Of a DNA stretch of 20,220 nt, positions 7,045-13,782 are shown piece after piece. Each line of letters opens with the position of its first letter. Position 1 is the first letter of the stretch. The translations under genes and the position numbers were made by a program. Location of the stretch: positions 1 to 20,220 of the forward strand of contig CABUQK010000022.1 in assembly GCA_902493615.1 (NCBI GenBank). The letters run 5' to 3'. Origin of the DNA: an uncultured Collinsella sp. Its GTDB lineage: Bacteria > Actinomycetota > Coriobacteriia > Coriobacteriales > Coriobacteriaceae. A model generated the notes under the pieces. The model saw only the letters and a list, made by a program, of their open reading frames with translations. It searched no databases and was not told the DNA's origin.

Positions 7045-7071
7045 GTGACAAAGGGACTGTCCCTTTGTCAC
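7045..7071. repeat. dispersed TGACAAAGG hairpin, perfect copy
   Basis: GTGACAAAGGGAC (7045-7057) and GTCCCTTTGTCAC (7059-7071) are perfect complements around one base. It is the cleanest of three copies in the window (3027-3053, 13340-13372). It lies 7 bp after the terminator at 7010-7038. Confidence 0.8.
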
Positions 7072-7111
7072 ATTGCAATAAATGTGATGAGAGTGTGGCG
7101 AAATGAGCTTA

Positions 7112-7186
7112 AAACTTCCGTAAATGTGATAAATGTCACGTTTTACCTAGGGTAAAATGTGGGAAATATCACGTTTACGGAAGTTT
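7112..7186 (+). promoter_or_regulatory. nested inverted repeats in front of the AAA_14 ATPase gene
   Basis: An outer 20-bp arm pair, 7112-7131 (AAACTTCCGTAAATGTGATA) and 7167-7186, matches except for one G-U type position. Inside it, CACGTTTTACC (7137-7147) pairs with GGTAAAATGTG (7151-7161). The ribosome binding site GGGAGG (7192-7197) follows directly. TAAAAT (7153-7158) could be a -10 box, without a good -35. The low GC of this patch contrasts with its surroundings. It may be an operator or an mRNA structure controlling the ATPase gene. Confidence 0.5.
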
Positions 7187-7205
7187 CTTTGCGGGAGGTT
7201 CGTCC

Positions 7206-8570
7206 ATGCAGCGAGATATCATTGCCAAGCTTAACGCTTGGAAAGCGTCAGAATATCGTAAGCCGCTTATCCTTAAGGGGGCGCGCCAGGTTGGAAAGAC
7301 GTGGGCGCTTAAGGAGTTCGGCCGAACCTCGTACATCAATTTTGTGTATCTGACGCTCGAGGAGCCGTCACCTGGGGTACAGAGCGAGTACGCTCAGTTT
7401 TTCGAAGGTACGCGCGATCCTCGACGGATCATCTCAAATCTTTCCCTGGCACTTGGACAGCCTATCGATCCCGGCAAAACGCTGCTTATTATTGATGAGA
7501 TCCAGGATTGTCCTTCTGCAGTCGGCGCCCTTAAATACTTCTGTGACGAGGCCCCCGAGTATCACGTCGTATGCGCAGGGTCTTTGTTGGGCGTTCGCTT
7601 GTCCCGTGAGACCAGCGCTTTTCCGGTGGGAAAGGTCGAGTTCATGGAGATGCGCCCCATGAGCTTTTCCGAGTTTCTGAAAGCCGAGGGCGCTGCAAAC
7701 TACGACGAATACCTTGGCGGCCTGGATCAGATCGAAACAGTGCCCGATTTCTTCCATGTCCGTCTCGTCGAGCATCTTCGTCGTTATTTTGCATGCGGCG
7801 GCATGCCAGAGGCTCTTGGCCGGTGGGTGGAGACGGGCGATATCGTTCAGGTCGATAAGGTGTTGTCTGATCTCTTGGATTCCTACGAGCGCGATTTTGC
7901 CAAGCATGGTGGCCATGCGCAGTTCGCCAAGCTTTCGCAAATATGGAACTCGATTCCAGCTCAGTTGGCGCGCGAGAACAAAAAGTTCGTTTGGGGTGCG
8001 GTGCGCGAGGGGGCTCGTGCTCGAGAATACGAGGATGCTCTGGAATGGCTTGCCGATGCTGGGCTCATCACGGCGGTTCGCCTTAATGCTGCCGGTGGTG
8101 TGCCGCTCTCTGCGTACGATGACCTCAAGGCATTTAAAGTCTACTGTCTTGATGTCGGCTTGCTGCGCCGCATGGCAAGGCTGGATGCGTCCGCTTTTGC
8201 CATCTCGGATGCGCTATTTTCGGAGTTCAAAGGTTCGTTCGCCGAGAACTATGTGCTTGAGGCATTACTTTCACAGTTAGATGCTGCTCCGCGTTACTGG
8301 ACAAACGAGAAGCCGAAGCACGAAGTCGATTTTTTGATTCAAGTCGGAAACGAAATCGTTCCCGTCGAGGTCAAATCGGGAGAGGTCGTTCACTCCAAGA
8401 GCCTTAAGTACTATGCCGACAAGCATGCGGAGACGACTCCATTGAGGGTCCGCTACTCACTTAAGAACCTAAAGCTCGACGACGGGGTGCTCAACATTCC
8501 GTTGTATTTGGCTGATCGATCTGTCCCTCTTATCAAAAAGGCGCTTGATTGTGCGCATCTTGACGTTTAG
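7206..8570 (+). CDS. AAA_14-type ATPase with DUF4143 C-terminal domain
   Basis: This 454-residue ATPase belongs to a widespread, poorly understood group with an N-terminal AAA_14 domain and a C-terminal DUF4143 domain. Walker A is GARQVGKT (25-32), Walker B LLIIDE (93-98), and a sensor-like CAGSLLG lies at 123-129. The C-terminal part (about 340-410) has the pattern FAENYVLEALL, EVDFLI (Asp375) and VPVEVKSG (Glu388, Lys390), which resembles a PD-(D/E)XK nuclease-like core. ATG 7206 follows GGGAGG (7192-7197). The gene stands alone between repeats and a convergent regulator gene, and its codon use is more AT-tolerant than that of gatCAB. Both suggest acquisition by transfer. Substrate and role are unknown; no toxin, methylase or other defence partner is adjacent. 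Confidence 0.88.
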   Translation: MQRDIIAKLNAWKASEYRKPLILKGARQVGKTWALKEFGRTSYINFVYLTLEEPSPGVQSEYAQFFEGTRDPRRIISNLSLALGQPIDPGKTLLIIDEIQDCPSAVGALKYFCDEAPEYHVVCAGSLLGVRLSRETSAFPVGKVEFMEMRPMSFSEFLKAEGAANYDEYLGGLDQIETVPDFFHVRLVEHLRRYFACGGMPEALGRWVETGDIVQVDKVLSDLLDSYERDFAKHGGHAQFAKLSQIWNSIPAQLARENKKFVWGAVREGARAREYEDALEWLADAGLITAVRLNAAGGVPLSAYDDLKAFKVYCLDVGLLRRMARLDASAFAISDALFSEFKGSFAENYVLEALLSQLDAAPRYWTNEKPKHEVDFLIQVGNEIVPVEVKSGEVVHSKSLKYYADKHAETTPLRVRYSLKNLKLDDGVLNIPLYLADRSVPLIKKALDCAHLDV

Positions 8571-8634
8571 ATCCTGGGTGAGCTGACGGGCGGTGGCTAA
8601 TTAGTCGCTCCGTTACGGCCAGGGAGCTTGGGCC

Positions 8635-9633
8635 TTAGCGATGCTTGCTTCGCCAGGTGGTGGGGGTGGTGCCGGTGTATTGTTTGAAGGCTTGGGTGAA
8701 GGCGGCCTGCTGAGGGTAGCCTAGGCGCTCTGCTACCTGCGCTATCGTGAGCGCGCTATCGGCCAAAAGGTCCTGTGCTCGCCCCATACGGCGTCTGCGA
8801 ATGTAGGCGCCCAGGGACTCGCCAGTTTGGGCCTTAAAGGTGGCGCATAGTTTGGAGCGGCTTGTGTAGAGCCTCTCGGCCACCTCGTTGATACCCACAC
8901 GTCTGCCTGTGTCGAGCGCGCGCTCAATCATTGCCGTTGCTTCTTCGGCAATGGTTATGCTGACGCGTGTGTCCGCCGCCTGCCGTGCCTGCTTGTGGGC
9001 CGCGCGCGAACAGGCGAGCTCCGCGACCATGGTCTCCACGATGCCCTGCATATAGACGTGTCCGCCTACGGTGCGGGCGCGTTCCTCGTTAATCCGGCGC
9101 AGCGTGTGGCAGATGGCAGACGTCGCTTCCTCGTGCCATGGCTCGGCAAACGCCTCAAAGATTCCCGCGAACTCGGTGGGATAGCGGTGCTCCAGTTCGT
9201 CAAAATATCCAGGCAAAAAGAGTACCGAGCGCGAGTGATAAAGCTCCCCCGCAAACAGCGGGCTTAATTCCTCGCCACAGTTATCTTGGATAAAGCTGCA
9301 AACGGCATTGTTTGGCCACGGTCCATGCAATGGTTTAAGGTTTGCGGGCGTTATGCCAGCCTCGGGCATGCATGTAAGTGTGGGCGCGCTGACCTCGCTC
9401 ACGCAGGCATATGGCTCGGGTGTGTATTCGGTCAGGTACATATCGTGCGTCGGGGTGATGAAATGCTCCATGACGATGCAGGCAGGGGAGAGGGGCATGA
9501 TCCATGCGCGTCCGTGCGCCCGATCATTTGCCACCTCGCCGGTAAAGACGGCGCCCTTGCCGGAAAGCTCCAGGCCAAACTGCTCAAACTGTGGTGCGTA
9601 GAGCTCGGTTATGTTGGTCGCGGCCCGATGCAT
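8635..9633 (-). CDS. AraC-family transcriptional regulator
   Basis: The C-terminal third is a standard AraC/XylS DNA-binding domain with two helix-turn-helix units: GINEVAERLYTSRSKLCATF and TIAQVAERLGYPQQAAFTQAF, then KQYTGTTPTTWR. The roughly 230-residue N-terminal part is probably the effector-sensing region and has no motif I can name. The start is uncertain. ATG at 9633 has an AAGGAAGGGG stretch 12 bases upstream (on the minus strand), giving 332 residues; ATG at 9666 would give 343 but lacks a good binding site. The gene is divergent from the ABC pair at 9754, separated by about 90-120 bp. This arrangement recalls YbtA with ybtPQ, where an AraC regulator controls iron-siderophore transporters, so it probably controls the neighbouring transporter in response to a metal or siderophore. 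That role is inference. Confidence 0.88.
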   Translation of the reverse strand: MHRAATNITELYAPQFEQFGLELSGKGAVFTGEVANDRAHGRAWIMPLSPACIVMEHFITPTHDMYLTEYTPEPYACVSEVSAPTLTCMPEAGITPANLKPLHGPWPNNAVCSFIQDNCGEELSPLFAGELYHSRSVLFLPGYFDELEHRYPTEFAGIFEAFAEPWHEEATSAICHTLRRINEERARTVGGHVYMQGIVETMVAELACSRAAHKQARQAADTRVSITIAEEATAMIERALDTGRRVGINEVAERLYTSRSKLCATFKAQTGESLGAYIRRRRMGRAQDLLADSALTIAQVAERLGYPQQAAFTQAFKQYTGTTPTTWRSKHR

Positions 9634-9701
9634 TTTCGAAAGCGTCCCCTTCCTTTGCAGAAACATCCACGCCTGGCTCGATTGTGTGCCTTGGCTTACA
9701 T

Positions 9702-9718
9702 ATCAATGATAAGTTGAT
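9702..9718. promoter_or_regulatory. inverted repeat in the divergent regulator/ABC intergenic region
   Basis: ATCAA (9702-9706) and TTGAT (9714-9718) form a small inverted repeat in the AT-rich space between the AraC gene and the ABC operon. TATCAATGATAA and GGTTAACTC nearby are further candidate sites. No clean -35/-10 pair could be assigned to either direction. Confidence 0.3.
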
Positions 9719-9753
9719 TACGGTTAACTCTCAAGCCGTTAGAAAGGAATCTC

Positions 9754-11580
9754 ATGGCAAAGGGATCAAAAAGGGAAGGCGGCGGTATCGGCGAGCTACT
9801 TGCATATGCCGGCGACCGTAAATTCCTAACGTATTTGGGCATGGCGCTCTCGGCGCTCTCGCAGCTGCTGGGCTTTGGCCCGTACGTGTGCATCTGGTTT
9901 GTCGCGCGAGACCTGATCGCTGTGGCGCCTAACTGGAGCGAAGCCACCGATATCGCGATGTATGGCTGGTGGGCCGTGGGTTTTGCCCTGGCAAGCATCG
10001 TAGTGTATTTCGCAGGCCTCATGTGCACGCACCTGTCCGCGTTTCGCTGCGCGTCCAATATCCGCAAGACTGCGAGCGAGCACCTGCTCAAGCTGCCGCT
10101 TGGCTACTTTGACATGCACGCCACCGGTGAGCTGCGCCGTATTGTAGACGGATGTGCCGCCTCCACCGAGACCCTGCTCGCGCACATGCTGCCCGATATC
10201 GCCGGCGCCACCGCCATGGTCGCAGGTCTGCTCGTGCTGCTTTTCGCCCTCGATTGGCGCTTGGGCGCGGCATGCCTTATCTCGGTTGTCGTTTCGTTTG
10301 GCGCCATGGCCGCCATGATGGGCGGCAAGGGCGCCGAGTTCATGAAGGCCTACATGGGAGCGCTGGTCAAGATGAACAAGACCGGCACCGAATACGTACG
10401 CGGTATTCCCGTGGTCAAGGTGTTTCAGCAGACGGTCTACTCCTTTAAGGCTTTCCACGATGCGATTGCCGAATACGCCGATATGGCACAAAACTATGCG
10501 GGCACGTTCTGTCGAGGTCCGCAGGTGCTCAACCTTACCGCACTCAATGGTCTTGTAGCGTTCCTACTGCCCGTGGCGTTGCTGTTGGCGCCGGGCGAGA
10601 CGGACTTCGCGCATTTTATGGCCAACTTCACGTTTTACGCGATATTCTCGGCCGTGGTACCGACGGCCATGACCAAGCTCATGTTTGTGGGCGAGGCCTC
10701 TCAGATGAGTGCCGATTCGCTGGCTCGCATCCGAAGCGTCATGGATTCCAAGCAGCTCTCCGTGCCCGCCCAACCCAAGCACCCTGTCGGCAACGACGTG
10801 CGATTTGAGGATGTGAGCTTTACCTATGAGGGCGCCGAAGCGCCTGCCGTCAACCATGTGAGTTTTAGCGTTTCCGCGGGGAGCACCCTCGCCCTGGTGG
10901 GTCCTTCGGGCGGCGGTAAGTCAACCTGCGCAAGCCTGATCCCGCGTTTTTGGGATGTTTCCTCGGGTCGAGTGCTCGTAGGCGGTGTGGACGTTCGCGA
11001 TATGGATCCACACGAGCTTATGGACCAGGTCGCCTTCGTGTTCCAGACCAACCAGCTGTTCCGGCAAACACTTGCCGATAACGTGCGCGCCTCCAAGCCC
11101 ACGGCCACTGATGACGAAGTACGTGCGGCCCTCTCCGCAGCTCAGTGCGACGACATTGTGGCCAAGCTCCCACAGGGCATCAACACCATGCTCGGCGCCG
11201 GCGGAGCATATCTTTCGGGCGGCGAGGTCCAGCGCGTGGCACTCGCCCGCGCGATCCTTAAAGACGCGCCTATCGTGGTGCTCGATGAGGCCACGGCGTT
11301 TGCCGATCCCGAGAACGAGGCGCTCATTCAGCGCGCCTTTAGCAAGCTGGCGGCGGGTCGCACGGTCATTATGATTGCGCACCGGCTTTCGACCGTGGTG
11401 GGCGCAGACCAAATCGTGGTGCTCAACCAGGGCAGCGTGCAGGAGTCGGGTACCCATGCCGAGTTGCTGTCCCAAGAAGGCCTGTACGCCAAGATGTGGG
11501 CCGAATACGAGCAGGCCGCGAGTTGGAAGATTACTGCTACGACCGCGGATGCCGCCGTCGCGAAGGGAGGCGAGGCCTAA
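9754..11580 (+). CDS. ABC transporter half (membrane domain + ATPase), IrtA/YbtP-like
   Basis: This 608-residue half-transporter has an N-terminal membrane domain with about six helices (residues about 25-310) and a C-terminal ATPase. Walker A is GPSGGGKST (383-391), the Q-loop Gln is at 431, the signature is LSGGE (487-491), Walker B is VVLDE, and the switch His is His543. The segment after Walker B reads ATAFADPENE instead of the usual ATSALD. I associate this variant with exporter-fold siderophore importers of the IrtAB/YbtPQ group. The binding site AGAAAGGA precedes ATG 9754. The stop at 11578-11580 directly abuts the next gene, so the two almost certainly form a heterodimer. The AraC regulator next door supports a role in iron or siderophore uptake; drug or peptide export cannot be excluded. 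Confidence 0.9.
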   Translation: MAKGSKREGGGIGELLAYAGDRKFLTYLGMALSALSQLLGFGPYVCIWFVARDLIAVAPNWSEATDIAMYGWWAVGFALASIVVYFAGLMCTHLSAFRCASNIRKTASEHLLKLPLGYFDMHATGELRRIVDGCAASTETLLAHMLPDIAGATAMVAGLLVLLFALDWRLGAACLISVVVSFGAMAAMMGGKGAEFMKAYMGALVKMNKTGTEYVRGIPVVKVFQQTVYSFKAFHDAIAEYADMAQNYAGTFCRGPQVLNLTALNGLVAFLLPVALLLAPGETDFAHFMANFTFYAIFSAVVPTAMTKLMFVGEASQMSADSLARIRSVMDSKQLSVPAQPKHPVGNDVRFEDVSFTYEGAEAPAVNHVSFSVSAGSTLALVGPSGGGKSTCASLIPRFWDVSSGRVLVGGVDVRDMDPHELMDQVAFVFQTNQLFRQTLADNVRASKPTATDDEVRAALSAAQCDDIVAKLPQGINTMLGAGGAYLSGGEVQRVALARAILKDAPIVVLDEATAFADPENEALIQRAFSKLAAGRTVIMIAHRLSTVVGADQIVVLNQGSVQESGTHAELLSQEGLYAKMWAEYEQAASWKITATTADAAVAKGGEA

Positions 11581-13338
11581 ATGTTCGCCTCATTCCAAAA
11601 GAAGTATTTCCTATCCGATAAAGGCATCGCCGGCGTAAAACGCGGCATTTTCTGGACCACGCTCACCAATCTTATTACCATGGCCGGCATGGGCTTTCTA
11701 TTCCTGGTTATGGCCGGCTTTGTCGAGCATCTCGCCAGCGGGGCCGACCTGCCGGATGCCCTGCCGATCGCGGGCGGCCTCCTGGTCTTTTTCGTGATGC
11801 TCTTTGCCTCTAACTGGCAGCAGTATTACTACACTTACTGTATCTTTTACGAGGAGTGCGGCAAGCAGCGTATGGAGATCGCCGAGCGCTTGCGCAAACT
11901 GCCGCTGTCGTTTTTTGGCCGTCGCGATCTGGCCGATTTAACCGAGACCATCATGGGTGACGTTCAGACTATGGAGCATGCCTACAGCCATGTGCTGGGA
12001 GAACTCTGGGGCGCCATCATCGCAAGCGCCATTGTGTTCGTGTCGTCGCTGTTCTTTTGCTGGCAGCTGGCGATCGCGGCGTTTTGGAGCATTCCCGTGG
12101 CCTTTGCCGTGCTGTATCTGACACGCGGCCCCATGACCCCGGTGTTCGATCGCGTGCGCGCCGAAAAGGTCAAGGTTACCGAGGCGATTCAAGAGACACT
12201 CGACTGCGTTCGCGAGATCCGTGCCACCAACCAGGAGGCTCATTATCTTGAGGGACTCAACGGCGTGATCGATGCCGAGGAGCGCGAGACCACCAAGGGC
12301 GAGCTCGTCAACGGGCTTCTGGTCAACTCCGCCTTCTCCATTCTACGCTTGGGAATTGCCACCACGCTGGCCACGGGCGCCGCGATGGTCGTCTCCGGTC
12401 AGGTTGACTTTTTGGTGATGTTCGCGTTCCTGCTTATGGTGAGCCGTATCTATGCACCCTTTGACCAGGCGTTAATGTTGGTGTCCGAGCTGTTTGTCGC
12501 CGAGTCGTCTGCCAAGCGCATGCGTTCCATCATGGAAGAGCCTGTGGCACGGGGCAGCGAGAAATTTGAGCCTGTGGGCCACAATGTGGTGTTCGATCAT
12601 GTGGCATTTGGCTATGGTGCGGGCGAGGACGGCCGCGCCGGCGAGAAAGTTCTTACCGATGTGAGCTTTACCGCCAAGGAAGGCGAAGTTACGGCGTTGG
12701 TCGGTCCTTCGGGTTCCGGTAAGTCTACGGTGAGCCGCCTGGCTGCGCGCTTTTGGGATGCCACCGAAGGCACGGTCACCGTGGGTGGCGTGGATGTTGC
12801 GAGCGTTGATCCCGAGGTGCTGCTGCGCGATTACGCCATTGTGTTCCAAGACGTGCTGCTCTTTGATGACACGGTGATGGGAAACATCCGCCTCGGGCGT
12901 CGTGATGCCACCGATGAGGAGGTGCTTGCGGCTGCGCGTGCCGCCAACTGCGACGAGTTTGTGGGCCGCATGCCGCAGGGCTATGACACCATGATCGGCG
13001 AGAACGGCTCCAAGCTGTCCGGCGGAGAGCGCCAGCGCATTTCCATCGCCCGTGCGCTGCTCAAAGACGCGCCTATCGTGCTGTTGGACGAGGCGACAGC
13101 GAGCTTGGATGTGGAGAACGAGACCGTAGTTCAGCAGGCGCTCTCCCGTCTGCTTACAGGTAAGACAGTTATCGTTATTGCCCACCGTATGCGTACGGTG
13201 GAAAATGCCGACAAAATCGTTGTGCTCAAGGATGGCGTGGTTGCCGAGCAGGGCACTCCGGCGCAGCTCAAGGCGGCAGGTGGAGAATTCGCCCGCATGG
13301 TTGCGCTGCAAAAGGAAGCGGCTGACTGGCAGCTGTAG
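11581..13338 (+). CDS. ABC transporter half (membrane domain + ATPase), partner subunit
   Basis: This is the 585-residue partner of the preceding half-transporter. Membrane helices span about residues 22-310, and the typical coupling region is present (LPLSFFGRRDLADLTETIMG). The ATPase has Walker A GPSGSGKST (375-383), signature LSGGE (479-483), Walker B IVLLDE (499-504) with the standard ATASLD D-loop, and His535. In contrast to its partner, all catalytic residues look canonical, so the dimer may be asymmetric. Its ATG follows the previous TAA without a gap, and its binding site GGGAGG lies inside the end of the upstream gene, which indicates coupled translation. A TGACAAAGG hairpin follows the stop and may act as terminator or mRNA stabiliser. 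Confidence 0.92.
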   Translation: MFASFQKKYFLSDKGIAGVKRGIFWTTLTNLITMAGMGFLFLVMAGFVEHLASGADLPDALPIAGGLLVFFVMLFASNWQQYYYTYCIFYEECGKQRMEIAERLRKLPLSFFGRRDLADLTETIMGDVQTMEHAYSHVLGELWGAIIASAIVFVSSLFFCWQLAIAAFWSIPVAFAVLYLTRGPMTPVFDRVRAEKVKVTEAIQETLDCVREIRATNQEAHYLEGLNGVIDAEERETTKGELVNGLLVNSAFSILRLGIATTLATGAAMVVSGQVDFLVMFAFLLMVSRIYAPFDQALMLVSELFVAESSAKRMRSIMEEPVARGSEKFEPVGHNVVFDHVAFGYGAGEDGRAGEKVLTDVSFTAKEGEVTALVGPSGSGKSTVSRLAARFWDATEGTVTVGGVDVASVDPEVLLRDYAIVFQDVLLFDDTVMGNIRLGRRDATDEEVLAAARAANCDEFVGRMPQGYDTMIGENGSKLSGGERQRISIARALLKDAPIVLLDEATASLDVENETVVQQALSRLLTGKTVIVIAHRMRTVENADKIVVLKDGVVAEQGTPAQLKAAGGEFARMVALQKEAADWQL

Positions 13339-13339
13339 G

Positions 13340-13372
13340 AATATGACAAAGGGGCAGTTCCTTTGTCATATT
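13340..13372. repeat. dispersed TGACAAAGG hairpin after the ABC operon
   Basis: AATATGACAAAGG (13340-13352) pairs perfectly with CCTTTGTCATATT (13360-13372) around GGCAGTT. It starts two bases after the TAG stop and shares its core with 7045-7071. It may serve as the 3' end structure of the ABC mRNA. Confidence 0.75.
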
Positions 13373-13382
13373 GAGTTCACCC

Positions 13383-13434
13383 CCAAAGTTTCCAAAAAGT
13401 TAACTTTGGTTGACCATAATAGTTCGACTAAACT
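13383..13434 (+). promoter_or_regulatory. candidate promoter and operator of the small protein / P-type ATPase operon
   Basis: TTGGTT (13406-13411) and TAAACT (13429-13434) are spaced by 17 bp and could form a sigma-70-type promoter. CCAAAGTT (13383-13390) and AACTTTGG (13402-13409) form a perfect 8-bp inverted repeat overlapping the -35, a good place for a metal-responsive repressor. The AT-rich patch stands out from the surrounding GC-rich sequence. Confidence 0.5.
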
Positions 13435-13518
13435 AGTCTCAAAAGCGTGCTCGAGCAAACTAATGAACTCGGGTGCTAAGGCACCATGCCGCGCTTGTGC
13501 GGCAAAAGGAGAAGCAAC

Positions 13519-13764
13519 ATGAAGAAGTCGACGTTTAACACCCTGCTTGTCGGTGGCGGTTTTCTGCTTGGTACGGCCGGCATCAAGCTGCTCACCAGCG
13601 CTCCGGTAAAGAATGCCTGCGTGCAGGGCATCGCGTGCGGTATGCGCGTCAAGAACTGCTACCAGGACATGGTCGAGCAGGCCAAGGCCAATGTCGATGA
13701 CATGGTTGCCGAGGCTGCCTACATCACCCAGAGCGAGGCCGCTGCTGATGAGGCAGCCGAGTAA
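13519..13764 (+). CDS. small membrane-anchored partner of the P-type ATPase (DUF6110/PacL-like)
   Basis: The 81-residue protein has one N-terminal hydrophobic segment rich in glycine (about residues 7-25: NTLLVGGGFLLGTAGIKLL), then a short basic patch, a helical stretch with three Cys (34, 40, 47), and an acidic Ala/Glu end. ATG 13519 follows AAGGAG (13506-13511) at 7 bases; earlier starts lack a binding site. It lies 18 bp before the P1B ATPase and must be cotranscribed. Layout, size and position resemble DUF6110 proteins near heavy-metal ATPases and the mycobacterial PacL proteins (DUF1490), which are membrane scaffolds or metallochaperones for CtpC-type pumps. Unlike PacL1, the C-terminus has no His/Asp metal motif; the cysteines might serve instead. 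Family assignment is from memory of pattern and context, not from a search. Confidence 0.7.
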   Translation: MKKSTFNTLLVGGGFLLGTAGIKLLTSAPVKNACVQGIACGMRVKNCYQDMVEQAKANVDDMVAEAAYITQSEAAADEAAE

Positions 13765-13782
13765 CGCTCCCAGGCACAAACT

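Noticed and set aside
6895..7155. Open frame of 86 residues between gatB and the ATPase gene
   Set aside because: It runs through a terminator, a 40-bp inverted repeat arm and another hairpin, and has no ribosome binding site.
7206..8570. A multi-gene defence system around the AAA_14 ATPase
   Set aside because: The gene stands alone; its neighbours are repeats and a convergent AraC regulator, with no nuclease, methylase or toxin partner adjacent.
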